Source: CAVSWT01 sp963731745 | GTDB lineage: Bacteria; Bacteroidota; Ignavibacteria; Ignavibacteriales; Ignavibacteriaceae | DNA: 64,000 nucleotides | Reading direction: 5' to 3' | Assembly (NCBI GenBank): GCA_963731745.1 | Contig: CAVSWT010000015.1 | Coordinates: 186,001 to 250,000 of the forward strand | Part shown: piece after piece, positions 8,449-18,027 of the stretch | Layout of the letters: each line of letters starts with the position of its first letter | Position numbering within the stretch: the stretch's first letter is position 1 | Position numbers and translations under genes: made by a program | The notes under the pieces: model-generated | Told to the model about the DNA's origin: nothing | The model's input: only the letters and a program-made list of their open reading frames with translations | The model's database searches: none

Positions 8449-9837
8449 ATGTCAAAAAAATTTGACGCTATTATTATAGGCTCCGGACAAAGCGGCAACC
8501 CACTCGCTAAAAGTTTAGCAGAAAATAATTGGCATGTCGCCGTAATTGAAAAACTTTATGTTGGCGGAAGCTGCATCAACTATGGATGTACGCCGTCCAA
8601 AACATTAGCAGCAAGCGCCAGAATTGCATACTTGACAAAAAATTCTTCAAGTTTCGGCGTTCAATCAGATCATGTAAAAGTAAGCATGAATCAGGTGTAT
8701 CAGCGTAAAAAGAAAATTGTGGAGAGTTTTAGAAGCGGTGTACTAAAAGGATTAGAGCATAAAAATATAACTTTATTCCGAGGCACAGCAAGTTTTCTCG
8801 ATTCCAAAACTATTGAAATAAAAACATCAAAAAATAAATCTGAAACTATAACTGCAGACAAAATATTTATTAATACGGGAGGAAGGCCTTCTATTCCAAA
8901 AATTAATGGCCTTAAAGAAATTCCATACCTCGATTCGACTTCAATTATGGAATTAAAAGAAATCCCCGAACATCTTTTAATTATTGGCGGTGGTTATATA
9001 GCAGTCGAGTTTGGACAGATGTTTAGACGATTTGGAAGTAAAGTTACAATTGTTCAGCGCGGAAATCAGCTATTAACAAAGGAAGACAAAGACATTGCAG
9101 ATGAAGTCTATAATATTTTAAAAGATGACGGTATTAATATATTCCTTAATGCAGAAACAAATAAAGTTTCAACCTCAAAACAAAAAAATAAAAATATTAT
9201 TAATCTAAGTGTCTCAACCGCTAAAGGCTCAAAGAAAATATCGGCAACACATTTATTAATTGCCGCAGGACATACTCCCAACACTGAAGAATTAAACCTT
9301 TCAGCAGCTGGAATTAAAACTAATGAAAAGGGTTTTATAACCACGAACAATCACCTGGAGACAAATATAAAAGGAGTTTATGCAATCGGTGATGTAAAGG
9401 GCGGTCCAGCTTTCACTCATATATCCTATGATGATTTTAGAATTTTAAAAAGTAATATTCTAGATAAAAAAAACAGATCTGTAAAAGGGAGAATGATTCC
9501 ATACGTTGTTTTTATGGATCCGCAGTTGGGTAGAATCGGGCTAAATGAAAAAGAAGCGAAGTCAAAAAAAATAAATTATTCCGTTGCTGGTATGCCGATG
9601 AGTAAAGTATCAAGAGCAATTGAAAAAAGTGAAACGCGTGGAATGATGAAAGTGTTGGTAGATGTCAAAACAGAAAAAATATTAGGCTGTACAATTTTGG
9701 GTTTTGAAGGAGGAGAAATTATGGCGATGATTCAAATAGCTATGATGGGAAATTTAAAATTTTCTGCTTTAAAAAATGGAATCTTTGCTCATCCAACTTT
9801 AGCAGAATCATTAAATAATTTATTCAGCACATTGTGA
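8449..9837 (+). CDS. FAD-dependent pyridine nucleotide-disulfide oxidoreductase (mercuric reductase / dihydrolipoamide dehydrogenase family)
   Basis: 462 residues. It has the FAD motif IIGSGQSGNPLAKSL (9-23), the redox-active pair Cys42 and Cys47 in GGSCINYGCTPSK, a second dinucleotide fold LLIIGGGYIAVEFGQMF (about 178-194), the FAD motif VYAIGDV, and the C-terminal HPTLAE (H448, E453) that serves as catalytic base in this family. The second fold ends in VQR, not an acidic residue, which points to NADPH. No N-terminal HMA domain or C-terminal vicinal Cys pair is seen, so mercury reduction is unlikely. Coupling to zwf (14 bases upstream) suggests an NADPH-driven thiol or disulfide reductase; the substrate is unknown. 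Confidence 0.88.
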   Translation: MSKKFDAIIIGSGQSGNPLAKSLAENNWHVAVIEKLYVGGSCINYGCTPSKTLAASARIAYLTKNSSSFGVQSDHVKVSMNQVYQRKKKIVESFRSGVLKGLEHKNITLFRGTASFLDSKTIEIKTSKNKSETITADKIFINTGGRPSIPKINGLKEIPYLDSTSIMELKEIPEHLLIIGGGYIAVEFGQMFRRFGSKVTIVQRGNQLLTKEDKDIADEVYNILKDDGINIFLNAETNKVSTSKQKNKNIINLSVSTAKGSKKISATHLLIAAGHTPNTEELNLSAAGIKTNEKGFITTNNHLETNIKGVYAIGDVKGGPAFTHISYDDFRILKSNILDKKNRSVKGRMIPYVVFMDPQLGRIGLNEKEAKSKKINYSVAGMPMSKVSRAIEKSETRGMMKVLVDVKTEKILGCTILGFEGGEIMAMIQIAMMGNLKFSALKNGIFAHPTLAESLNNLFSTL

Positions 9838-9946
9838 AATTTTTTTTAGGAAGCAAAATTAATACTTGGCTCACAGCATATTATGAAAAAATACTTATTT
9901 TATTTTATGTTGAATTAAGTATTAAAAATATAACAAAGGAAAATTA

Positions 9947-10465
9947 ATGGAATTAAAAAATAAAAAGATTGCAATTTTTGCCGAAGACTTTTATGAAGAT
10001 TTTGAGCTATGGTATCCGTATTACCGTATGAAGGAAGCCGGTGCAGCTGTAACTGTGGTAGCACCTAAAACACAGGCATATAAAAGCAAGCACGGCCTGG
10101 AGATCAAGGCTGATAAATCCATAAAAAATGTTACAACAAAAAACTTTGATGCTTTAATAATACCAGGAGGTTATTCTCCTGATCATATGCGAAGGCATAA
10201 GGCAATGGTAAAGTTTGTTAAAAAGATGTACGATGAAGGAAAACTCGTGGCAGCTATTTGTCACGCTGGCTGGATGCTTGCTTCTGCCGGGATAATAAAA
10301 AATAAAAAGTTAACAAGCTTTTTTTCTATAAAGGATGATTTAATAAATGCCGGAGCTAAATGGCTGAATAAAGAAGTAGTGGTGGATGGTAATTTAATTA
10401 CTTCCAGAAATCCCGATGATCTTCCTATTTTTTGCAAAACTATTATAGAAAAATTGAAGTCTTGA
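9947..10465 (+). CDS. DJ-1/PfpI family protein (deglycase/protease-like)
   Basis: 172 residues, the standard size. The nucleophile elbow is AAICHAGWM with Cys105 and His106, and the supporting Glu is Glu17 in DFYEDFEL; IIPGGYSPDHMR is also typical. Family members (PfpI, YhbO, YajL) handle glycated proteins, methylglyoxal or misfolded proteins and act in the cytoplasm. It lies in a row of genes related to oxidative stress, 110 bases after the disulfide reductase, which agrees with a stress role. The exact activity cannot be told from sequence. Confidence 0.9.
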   Translation: MELKNKKIAIFAEDFYEDFELWYPYYRMKEAGAAVTVVAPKTQAYKSKHGLEIKADKSIKNVTTKNFDALIIPGGYSPDHMRRHKAMVKFVKKMYDEGKLVAAICHAGWMLASAGIIKNKKLTSFFSIKDDLINAGAKWLNKEVVVDGNLITSRNPDDLPIFCKTIIEKLKS

Positions 10466-10555
10466 ACAAATTAGAACTTAGCACCTACAAAGACATTGAA
10501 TACTTAGATAAAAAAATTTTTATCTAGAATAATCATCATTATAAAGGAGATAGAC

Positions 10556-11137
10556 ATGAAGGTTATAATGAAACCTAACCTCGCAATGTTCATTGGACTT
10601 ATACTTTTTATTTCCGCCGGCTGTAATCAGCAATCGGAAAATAGATTTCAAGAAAATGCAGATACGCATCAAATAGATGCTCAGCCGAATATTACAAAAG
10701 CCGTTGCCGTTATTCATCCCACTGAAGGAAATAAAGTTAACGGATTGGTTACTTTTACACTTGAAGGAGATAGCATAAAAGTAGTTGCAGATATTGATGG
10801 ACTAGCTCCTGGTAAACACGGTTTTCATATTCATGAATATGGAGATTGCAGCGCTTCAGACGGAACTTCGGCAGGAGGCCATTTTAATCCTACGAACAAA
10901 CCACACGGTGCTCCAACTGATACTAGCAGACACGTCGGTGATTTGGGAAATATTGAAGCAAACAAAGATGGTAAAGCTCATTATGAATGGACTGATCATT
11001 TAATTTCATTCAAAGGCCCTAATTCTATTATTGGAAGAGGTATAATAATTCACGCTGGTGAAGACGATCTTAAAACTCAGCCTACCGGAAATGCCGGCGC
11101 AAGAGTTGCGTGTGGAGTAATCGGTATTGCTAAGTAA
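10556..11137 (+). CDS. sodC: Superoxide dismutase [Cu-Zn], lipoprotein
   Basis: 193 residues. The N terminus has a hydrophobic stretch and a lipobox ISAGC (Cys23), so it is lipid-anchored in the cell envelope. Metal ligands are visible: HGFHIHE (His89-His93 region), GGHFNP (His109), His117, His126, Asp129 and IIIHAGEDD (His166). Cys98 and Cys186 (GARVACGVIG) are placed for the family disulfide. The enzyme converts superoxide to oxygen and peroxide in the periplasm. A very strong AAAGGAG ribosome site precedes the ATG. Confidence 0.96.
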   Translation: MKVIMKPNLAMFIGLILFISAGCNQQSENRFQENADTHQIDAQPNITKAVAVIHPTEGNKVNGLVTFTLEGDSIKVVADIDGLAPGKHGFHIHEYGDCSASDGTSAGGHFNPTNKPHGAPTDTSRHVGDLGNIEANKDGKAHYEWTDHLISFKGPNSIIGRGIIIHAGEDDLKTQPTGNAGARVACGVIGIAK

Positions 11138-11174
11138 AGTTGTTTTGTATTTTATTTATTAAACGAGTGTCAAA

Positions 11175-12758
11175 ATGAATTTTAAAGAATTTAATGCAGG
11201 AAATGTAAATCAAATTAAAAACGGTGAAATGAAATCCGTTAAAGTCGACGATGATAATAAAATTCTTCTTACTAAAGTTGAAAATAAAATTTTTGCAATA
11301 GGAGCAAACTGCACACATTATGGGGCTCCTCTTGAAGATGGAGTTCTATTTGAAGATAAAATTATTTGTCCGTGGCATCATGCATGTTTTAACGCGAAAA
11401 ACGGAGATTTACTAGAACCGCCTGCATTAAATTCACTTCCAAATTATTCTGTTAAAATTGAAAATGAAGATATCATTGTGATGCTTCCCTCTAAAATGGA
11501 AGACTCAAGAATTCCTTCAATGGCTAAACGCGATACTGAAAATTTAAATACAAATGTAATCATTGGCGGCGGCGCTGCCGGAAACGCAGCTGCACAAGCA
11601 ATGAGAGAAGCAGGCTTTACTGGAGGCATAGCAATGATTACTCAGGAAAACCGCATTCCCTACGATCGTCCGAATCTAAGTAAAGATTATCTCGCTGGTG
11701 AAGCTGAAGAAGAATGGATGCCCCTTAGGCCTAAAGAATTTTATGCAAACTTAAATATTAATATCGCTTATCAGGAAAAAGTTGTTGGAATTGATAAAGA
11801 AAAAAAAGAAGTGCTCCTAGAGAATGGTGACAAAGTCAGGTTTGAAAAATTATTAATTGCTACCGGCGGTACACCCGTTAAATTAGATATTCCCGGAAAA
11901 AATCTTTCGAATATTTTTTATTTGAGAAGCCATGATAATTGTGACGAAATAATTGAAGCCGCAAATAATAAATCAAAAATTGTTATTATTGGTTCGAGCT
12001 TTATTGCCATGGAAGCAGCAAGCAGCTTAAAAAAAAGGTTGGATGCAGATATCACAGTAATTAGTAAAGCCGAAATTCCATTTAAGAATGTTTTAGGTGA
12101 TGAAATCGGAAAAATGATTCAATCCACTCATGAAGAAAATGGAATTAAATTTAAACTGAATTCAAAAGTTAAAAAATTTGAAGGGGAGGCAAAGATTGAA
12201 AAAATCATATTAGAAAATGGTGAAAGCCTGGAAGCTGATTTGGCAATTATTGGAATTGGGGTTAAACCGGCAACATCATTCTTAAACAATTTTAATTTAG
12301 AAAAAGATAAAAGTATTTCGGTGAATAAATATTTTGAAGTTGAAGAAAATATTTATGCTGCGGGAGATATAGCAACATTCTATAATTCAACCCAAAATAC
12401 TGAAATGCGAATAGAACACTGGCGCACCGCTGAACAACACGGCAGAATAGCCGGATTTAATATGGCCGGGAAAAAAATTGAGTATAAAAGCGTACCATTT
12501 TTCTGGACACAGCAGAAGGGAATAAAACTCCGTTACGTTGGGCATGCAACTGAATGGGATGAAATTATTACCTGGGGTAATATTGATTCTAAAGACTTTA
12601 TTTCGTTTTATTATAAAGGTGATAATTTATTAGCTGCTGCTTCTATCAATCATGATAAAGAAATGGACGCCATAGAAGCATTAATGGTAATGAAAAAAAT
12701 TCCTTCGAAGCAGGAAATTAAAAATAAGTCAGTTAGTCTTCTTGAGTTAATAAAATAG
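11175..12758 (+). CDS. Rieske [2Fe-2S] - FAD/NAD(P) reductase fusion (AIFM3-like)
   Basis: 527 residues in two parts. Residues about 1-105 form a Rieske domain with C46-T-H48 and C65-P-W-H68. Residues from about 123 form a pyridine nucleotide-disulfide reductase of the apoptosis-inducing-factor / ferredoxin reductase type: GGGAAGNAAAQAM, RIPYDRPNLSKDYL, IGSSFIAMEAASSLKK and IYAAGDIATF. The C-terminal reductase domain follows. Such fusions are known as AIFM3-like proteins; they pass electrons between NAD(P)H, FAD and the Rieske cluster, with the physiological partner unknown. No signal peptide, so cytoplasmic. It is 37 bases after sodC and probably in the same transcript. Confidence 0.9.
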   Translation: MNFKEFNAGNVNQIKNGEMKSVKVDDDNKILLTKVENKIFAIGANCTHYGAPLEDGVLFEDKIICPWHHACFNAKNGDLLEPPALNSLPNYSVKIENEDIIVMLPSKMEDSRIPSMAKRDTENLNTNVIIGGGAAGNAAAQAMREAGFTGGIAMITQENRIPYDRPNLSKDYLAGEAEEEWMPLRPKEFYANLNINIAYQEKVVGIDKEKKEVLLENGDKVRFEKLLIATGGTPVKLDIPGKNLSNIFYLRSHDNCDEIIEAANNKSKIVIIGSSFIAMEAASSLKKRLDADITVISKAEIPFKNVLGDEIGKMIQSTHEENGIKFKLNSKVKKFEGEAKIEKIILENGESLEADLAIIGIGVKPATSFLNNFNLEKDKSISVNKYFEVEENIYAAGDIATFYNSTQNTEMRIEHWRTAEQHGRIAGFNMAGKKIEYKSVPFFWTQQKGIKLRYVGHATEWDEIITWGNIDSKDFISFYYKGDNLLAAASINHDKEMDAIEALMVMKKIPSKQEIKNKSVSLLELIK

Positions 12759-12862
12759 TTTTAAATACTTTGCAAATATTATTTGTAAAATTTTTCTAAA
12801 TTAACTCAACTATTTCATTTCATTGTATTTCAATCCTTCGATTATAAACTATTAGGTGATTT

Positions 12863-14670
12863 TTGAATATAAATTTTGTGACCGGTTTAGCATTAATTAT
12901 ATTTTTTGGTATTCTGGCACAATGGATAGCGTGGCGGTTCAGGCTTCCTTCCATTCTGCTGCTGTTGATAGCTGGCTTTTTAGCCGGGCCCATTTCAGGA
13001 TTGATTGATCCTGATCAGTATTTTGGCAATTTACTTTTCCCATTGGTTTCTATTTCCGTCGCAATAATTTTATTTGAAGGCGGACTTAGTTTAAAAATAT
13101 CAGAGCTTAAGTCAGTTGGCAAAGTACTTCTTAAATTAATAACTATCGGAATAGCATTAACCTGGCTACTTGCCGCATTAGCCGCATATTACATCCTGGG
13201 AATGAATATTTCATTGAGCGTTTTGCTGGGCGCAATTTTAGTTGTAACAGGGCCAACTGTTATCATGCCTATCCTAAGGCATGTAAAACCATCTTATCAA
13301 GTAAACTCACTGCTGAAATGGGAAGGGATTATCAATGATTCAGTTGGAGCAGTCCTTGCAATTTTAGTTTTTGAAGTAATAATTTCATCAAGCCTTGCTC
13401 AGGCAAGCACCACCTTAATTTTTGGAATCTTTAAGACCATAATATTAAGCGGAACTGTGGGATTTGCCGGCGGCTATGCAGTGCAGCTTTTATTAAAGTA
13501 TAAATTAATTCCCGATTTTTTACACAATGCTATTTCTTTAGCGTTGGTTGTAAGTGTATTTGCTGTTTCAAATTTAATCCAAGAAGAAAGCGGATTGTTG
13601 GCTGTAACCATCATGGGAATTTTTCTTGCTAATCAAAAAAGTGTAACCGTAAGGCATATAATAGAATTTAAAGAAAATCTTCGTGTATTGCTGCTCTCAT
13701 TTTTATTTATAATTCTCGCTGCAAGATTAAAAATTTCTGATTTAGAAATGTTAAATGCAAACAGTTTTATCTTTGTTGGATTGTTGATGTTTGTCATAAG
13801 GCCGGTATCAATTTATGCTTCAACCATAAAATCAAAAATTAATTGGAAAGAAAAGCTATACCTCTCCTGGATGGCTCCGCGTGGAATTGTTGCCGCTGCA
13901 GTTGCTTCTTTATTTGCAATTAAGCTTACCATTGCGGGCGTTAACGAAGCGGAATTTTTGCTGCCTATTATGTTCCTGGTAATAATAATTACCATTACAA
14001 TTTACGGATTAAGCGCAATGCCCTTTGCAAAATGGCTTAAAATTTCTTCTCCCAATCCTCAAGGATGTATTATAATCGGTGCCAATACATTTGGGATGTC
14101 TTTAGCAAGAGCTTTAAAAAAGAAGGATTAAATGTTTTAATTGTTGATACTAATCGAACAAATATTTCAGCTGCAAGGATGGAAGGATTTTCTACTTATT
14201 ATGGAAGTGTTTTATCAGACAGCATAATTGAAGAAATTGATTTAAATGGTATTGGAAAGCTTTTAGCGTTAACTTCAAATAATGAGGTTAATTCACTTGC
14301 ATCAATGCATTTTTCAAAAATATTCGGCAGCGATAATGTTTACCAATTATCTTTCGAAGAAAATGATGAAAATAAAGATAAAAAGGTCTCGATAGATTTG
14401 CGAGCTCAAATTTTATTTGGAAGTGATTTGACTTTCTATAAACTCCTTGATAAAATAAATAGCGGTATGATAATTAAGTCAACCAAAATTACTGAAAAAT
14501 TTGATTACCAAACTTTTATCAGACAAAATGGAAAGGATAATGTAATTTCACTTATGGTTATTGACGAAGAGCGTGAACTTTCTGTATTTACCAATGATAA
14601 TAATCCAACTCCTAAGGAAGGCGATACGCTGATAACTTTGATGCAAGAAAACAAGGATAAAACTATTTGA
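12863..14670 (+). CDS. Na+/H+ (CPA-type) antiporter with C-terminal TrkA-N and TrkA-C domains, split by a -1 frame change
   Basis: The first frame (TTG at 12863 with an AGGTGA site) encodes about 12 membrane helices of the CPA1/NhaP type, including VTGPTVIMPILRH, EGIINDSVGAVLAILVFE and WMAPRGIVAAAVASL. It continues into a Rossmann start GCIIIGANTFGMSLARALKK and then stops at 14129. The next frame carries on without a break (EGLNVLIVDTNRTNISAARMEGF), finishing TrkA-N and TrkA-C domains. The join is an A-run at 14116-14121. Read as one, the product is about 602 residues. The ending is followed at once by a beta-CASP gene. Whether this is an indel or programmed frameshifting is discussed in the findings. 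Confidence 0.85.
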
Positions 14671-16034
14671 AGATAAAATTTCTACCTCTTGGCGGTGCCG
14701 GCGAAATAGGGGCAAGTTGTTTTTATATTAATTTAGATGGTACGGGTATTATACTTGACTGCGGAATGCATCCGCAAAAAGCTGGTTTGGATGCACTGCC
14801 AAAATTTGAACTTCTTAAGAATAAAGAAATTGATTATGTATTAATTTCGCATGCGCATCAAGATCATTTAAGTGCACTACCATTTTTAGTTAAATTGTTT
14901 CCTTACATCCGAATTATAACAACGCCTCAAACAAGAGCGATTGCAGAGTTAACGCTTCATAATTCTGTGTCCATACTTAAACAGCAGTTAAGTGATGAAG
15001 AAATCGCAAACGTTTATTCACATGATCAAATTGATTTATTAATACAATCGATAGAATATCAATCCTACAATAAAGAGTTTATTATTAATGGTTATAAGCA
15101 TAATAGCAGTATTGATATTATAGCACAATTTTTCGATGCAGGGCATATACTCGGTTCGGCTGGTATACAGCTAAAGTATAATGATAAAATCATTTTTTAT
15201 ACAGGTGATTTTAATTTAGATAATCAATCGCTTCTAAAAGGAGCCTTATTTCCTAAACAAAATGTTGATTTGCTGATTACGGAAACTACCTATGGAAGTA
15301 CAGATTCATCATTGATAAATGATTGGAAATTAGAATCTGTAAGATTTGGCAATTCTATTAACAAAATTCTAAATTCTGGAGGCTCGGTTTTAATCCCGGT
15401 TTTTTCTTTAGGTAAAATGCAGGAAATCTTAGCAACACTTTGGAAATTGATGCTGAAGAGAAAATTAACTCAAACTGAAATTTACACAGGCGGTATTGGA
15501 AATAAAATAAATCGTGTGTATGATTATAACAGGTATGTTGTAAACATGATTGATCCTGAGTTTGAGCTGACTTCTATTCCAACTAGAAGCATTTACGAAG
15601 TTTCAAACTTTGAAGAGTTTTTTAAGCAGCCTTGTATCGTACTGGCATCTAGCGGTATGATGATCGAAGGAACGGCTTCTTTTAAGTTAGCAGAAACCTG
15701 GATAAATAAAACCAACTCTGCAATTTTTACCGTAGGTTATATGGAAGAAAATACGCCTGGTTATATTTTTTCTAAAGCAATAAAAGGGGGAAAAATTACT
15801 TTGAAAAATATCGAAAAAGATGTTAAATGTACGGTAGAGAATTTTCGCTTTAGTGCACATTCTAAAAGAGAAGGAATTGTTCAAGCAGTAAAAAATTTCA
15901 AACCGCAAAAAACTATTTTAATCCATGGCGATCCGCAGGCCATTGACTGGGTAGGAAATTCTTTATTAAAACAAATTAAAGGAATAAAAGTTTACAGTGC
16001 CGAAATTGGAAAAGAAATAATCTTTGAGGATTAG
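14667..16034 (+). CDS. Metallo-beta-lactamase/beta-CASP family RNA nuclease-like protein
   Basis: 455 residues. Metal motif SHAHQDH (His62, His64, Asp66, His67), then GHILGSAGIQL, YTGDFN, TETTYGS, and the beta-CASP blocks LIPVFSLGKMQEIL, SSGMM and FSAHSKREGI, ending with ILIHGDP. This set belongs to the CPSF/RNase J-like group, which cuts or trims RNA; DNA-acting relatives (SNM1/Artemis) also exist. The start is a TTG whose last two bases belong to the TGA stop of the antiporter (TTGA), implying translational coupling. No ATG is available before the conserved LPLGGAGEIG start. Confidence 0.88.
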   Translation: MKIKFLPLGGAGEIGASCFYINLDGTGIILDCGMHPQKAGLDALPKFELLKNKEIDYVLISHAHQDHLSALPFLVKLFPYIRIITTPQTRAIAELTLHNSVSILKQQLSDEEIANVYSHDQIDLLIQSIEYQSYNKEFIINGYKHNSSIDIIAQFFDAGHILGSAGIQLKYNDKIIFYTGDFNLDNQSLLKGALFPKQNVDLLITETTYGSTDSSLINDWKLESVRFGNSINKILNSGGSVLIPVFSLGKMQEILATLWKLMLKRKLTQTEIYTGGIGNKINRVYDYNRYVVNMIDPEFELTSIPTRSIYEVSNFEEFFKQPCIVLASSGMMIEGTASFKLAETWINKTNSAIFTVGYMEENTPGYIFSKAIKGGKITLKNIEKDVKCTVENFRFSAHSKREGIVQAVKNFKPQKTILIHGDPQAIDWVGNSLLKQIKGIKVYSAEIGKEIIFED

Positions 16035-17318
16035 ATGAAATATATTTTATTGTTCTGTTTTTTTTTATTTGTAACAAACGTTAGTGCGCAGCAGAATATC
16101 GAATTAATAAATAATTATTATAACCAAGGAATAGAAGCCTATAAAGCAAAAGATTACCCTAAGTTTTTAGATTGTTTTATTAAGCTAGACTCACTTAGAA
16201 GTAATAATGCTGCAATAATGTATAACCTGGCATGTGCCTATTCACTTAATGAAAATAAAGAAGAAGCAATTAAATATTTGAGAAAATATATTAGTATAAA
16301 TGCGAATGCAAATATTGAAAAGGATGATGATTTTAATAACATAAAAAATTCAAGTGAATTTAAAGCTGTAGTAAATAAAATTAAAGAATTTAATCAGCCG
16401 ATTAACACCAGCAAAATTGCTTTTATAATTGATGAAAAAGATCTGCATCCTGAATCAATTGCTTACGATGATTCCACAAATACTTTTTATTTAAGCAGCA
16501 TTCATAAAAGAAAAATTATTTCTGTTGATAAAGATGGGAACACAAATAATTTCGTTTCGGAAAAGCAAGACGGCCTTTGTGCTGTGAGCGGAATAAAAAT
16601 AAACTCAAAAGACAGATTATTATGGGCAGCAACAGAAGCAATTCCACAAATGATTGGTTATGAAGATAGCTTAGAAGGCTTTACCGCAGTTTTTAAATAT
16701 GACCTCGATTCGCAAAAACTATTAAAAAAATATTATGCGCCAAACGATTCAAATGAACATTATTTCGGCGATCTGACTATAAATAAAAATGGGGGTGTTT
16801 ACGTAAGCGACAGCAAATATCCGGCAATTTATTTAATCAATAATAACAGCAATCAACTGGAGCTATTTTATGAAAATAAAGATTTAAGATCGCTGCAAGG
16901 ACTGGATTTTTCAGATAGCGGAAATGAATTGTTTTTTGCTGATTATGCTTCCGGTATTTATAAATTAGATATTCATTCGAAAAAATTGTCACGCTTAAAT
17001 GAACCTGAAGGCATTTCTTTAAAAGGTATTGACGGTTTATATTTTTACAAGAATAGTTTAATTGCCATTCAGAATGGAGTTATTCCCAACAGAGTAACAA
17101 AATATTTACTTAATGAGGATCAGGATAAAATCAGAAGCTTTGAAATTATCGAAAGAGCGAATCCAAACTTTAATGAACCAACGCTCGGAATTCTTGTTAA
17201 AGATAGTTTTTATTACATAGCAAACAGCCAGTGGGAGTCATATAACAAAGACGGTTCAATATTTCCAATGGATAAACTTCAAAAGATTATGGTTTTAAAA
17301 ACACAGTTAGCTGAATGA
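16035..17318 (+). CDS. Secreted TPR plus SMP-30-like beta-propeller protein
   Basis: 427 residues; signal peptide 1-19 ending VSAQ. Residues about 20-125 contain TPR-like helices (NQGIEAYKAKDYPKFLDCF, MYNLACAYSLNENKEEAI). The remainder from about 130 looks like a six-bladed propeller of the SMP-30/gluconolactonase/LRE type, with HPESIAYDDSTNTFYLSS and GVYVSDSKYPAIY. Enzymatic activity is unknown. The ATG follows the beta-CASP stop with no gap (TAGATG), so it is the last gene of that run. Confidence 0.75.
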   Translation: MKYILLFCFFLFVTNVSAQQNIELINNYYNQGIEAYKAKDYPKFLDCFIKLDSLRSNNAAIMYNLACAYSLNENKEEAIKYLRKYISINANANIEKDDDFNNIKNSSEFKAVVNKIKEFNQPINTSKIAFIIDEKDLHPESIAYDDSTNTFYLSSIHKRKIISVDKDGNTNNFVSEKQDGLCAVSGIKINSKDRLLWAATEAIPQMIGYEDSLEGFTAVFKYDLDSQKLLKKYYAPNDSNEHYFGDLTINKNGGVYVSDSKYPAIYLINNNSNQLELFYENKDLRSLQGLDFSDSGNELFFADYASGIYKLDIHSKKLSRLNEPEGISLKGIDGLYFYKNSLIAIQNGVIPNRVTKYLLNEDQDKIRSFEIIERANPNFNEPTLGILVKDSFYYIANSQWESYNKDGSIFPMDKLQKIMVLKTQLAE

Positions 17319-17439
17319 TTTTATATCTAAAATTTTCATTGACTTTAGACAATCCAATTTTTACATTGTCAGCGTTTCCTTCTAAATTCTTTTCCCGAAT
17401 TGTTAAATAAATTATTAATCAACTTCATAGGAGTGGGTC

Positions 17440-18027
17440 ATGAGGCTTAAATACATTTTCTTTCTTTTATTCGCAGCTCTATTTATTAGTTTTAATTCAT
17501 TCGCTCAAGATCAAAATCAAGAAGCAGCAGAGGGTGAAAAAGCCTGGATGGAATTTATGACGCCAGGCGAATATCATCAAATGATGAGTAAGAATGTCGG
17601 CAACTGGAATTATACTGCCAAGTTCTGGATGGATCCAAATGGTGATCCTCAAGTTATGGATGGAACTGCAAAAACAGAATCACTTTTAGGCGGACGATAC
17701 TTTAAAACCTCCCATTCCGGAACCATGATGGGAATGCCCTTCGAAGGATTTAGCCTTGATGGTTATGATAATGCAAAAAAAGAATTTTTCAGCGTTTGGT
17801 TTGATAATATGGGCACCAGTTATATGCTGAGTAAGGGAAATTATGACGAAGCTTCGAAAACATTAACGATGACTGGATCATCATATGACCCAATGTCTGG
17901 AGGAGATGTTGAGTTTAAACAAGTAATTGAATTTATTGATGATAAGAATCAGAAAATGGAAATGTTTTCTAATCATGACGGAGAAGAAGTTAAAGTTATG
18001 TCTATTGAAATGACTAAAGCTGAGTAG
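17440..18027 (+). CDS. DUF1579 family exported protein
   Basis: 195 residues, signal peptide 1-22 (ending FAQ), then the DUF1579 pattern: GEYHQMMSKNVGNWNYTAKFW, LLGGRYFKTSHSGTMMGMPFEGF and YDNAKKEFFSVWFDNMGT. The family is a small beta-barrel of unknown function found in many environmental bacteria. A GGAGTG ribosome site precedes the ATG. It lies after a 121-base gap and probably has its own promoter. Confidence 0.85.
   Translation: MRLKYIFFLLFAALFISFNSFAQDQNQEAAEGEKAWMEFMTPGEYHQMMSKNVGNWNYTAKFWMDPNGDPQVMDGTAKTESLLGGRYFKTSHSGTMMGMPFEGFSLDGYDNAKKEFFSVWFDNMGTSYMLSKGNYDEASKTLTMTGSSYDPMSGGDVEFKQVIEFIDDKNQKMEMFSNHDGEEVKVMSIEMTKAE

Noticed and set aside
8449..9837. Mercuric reductase
   Set aside because: No HMA domain and no C-terminal Cys pair; only the shared CxxxxC core.
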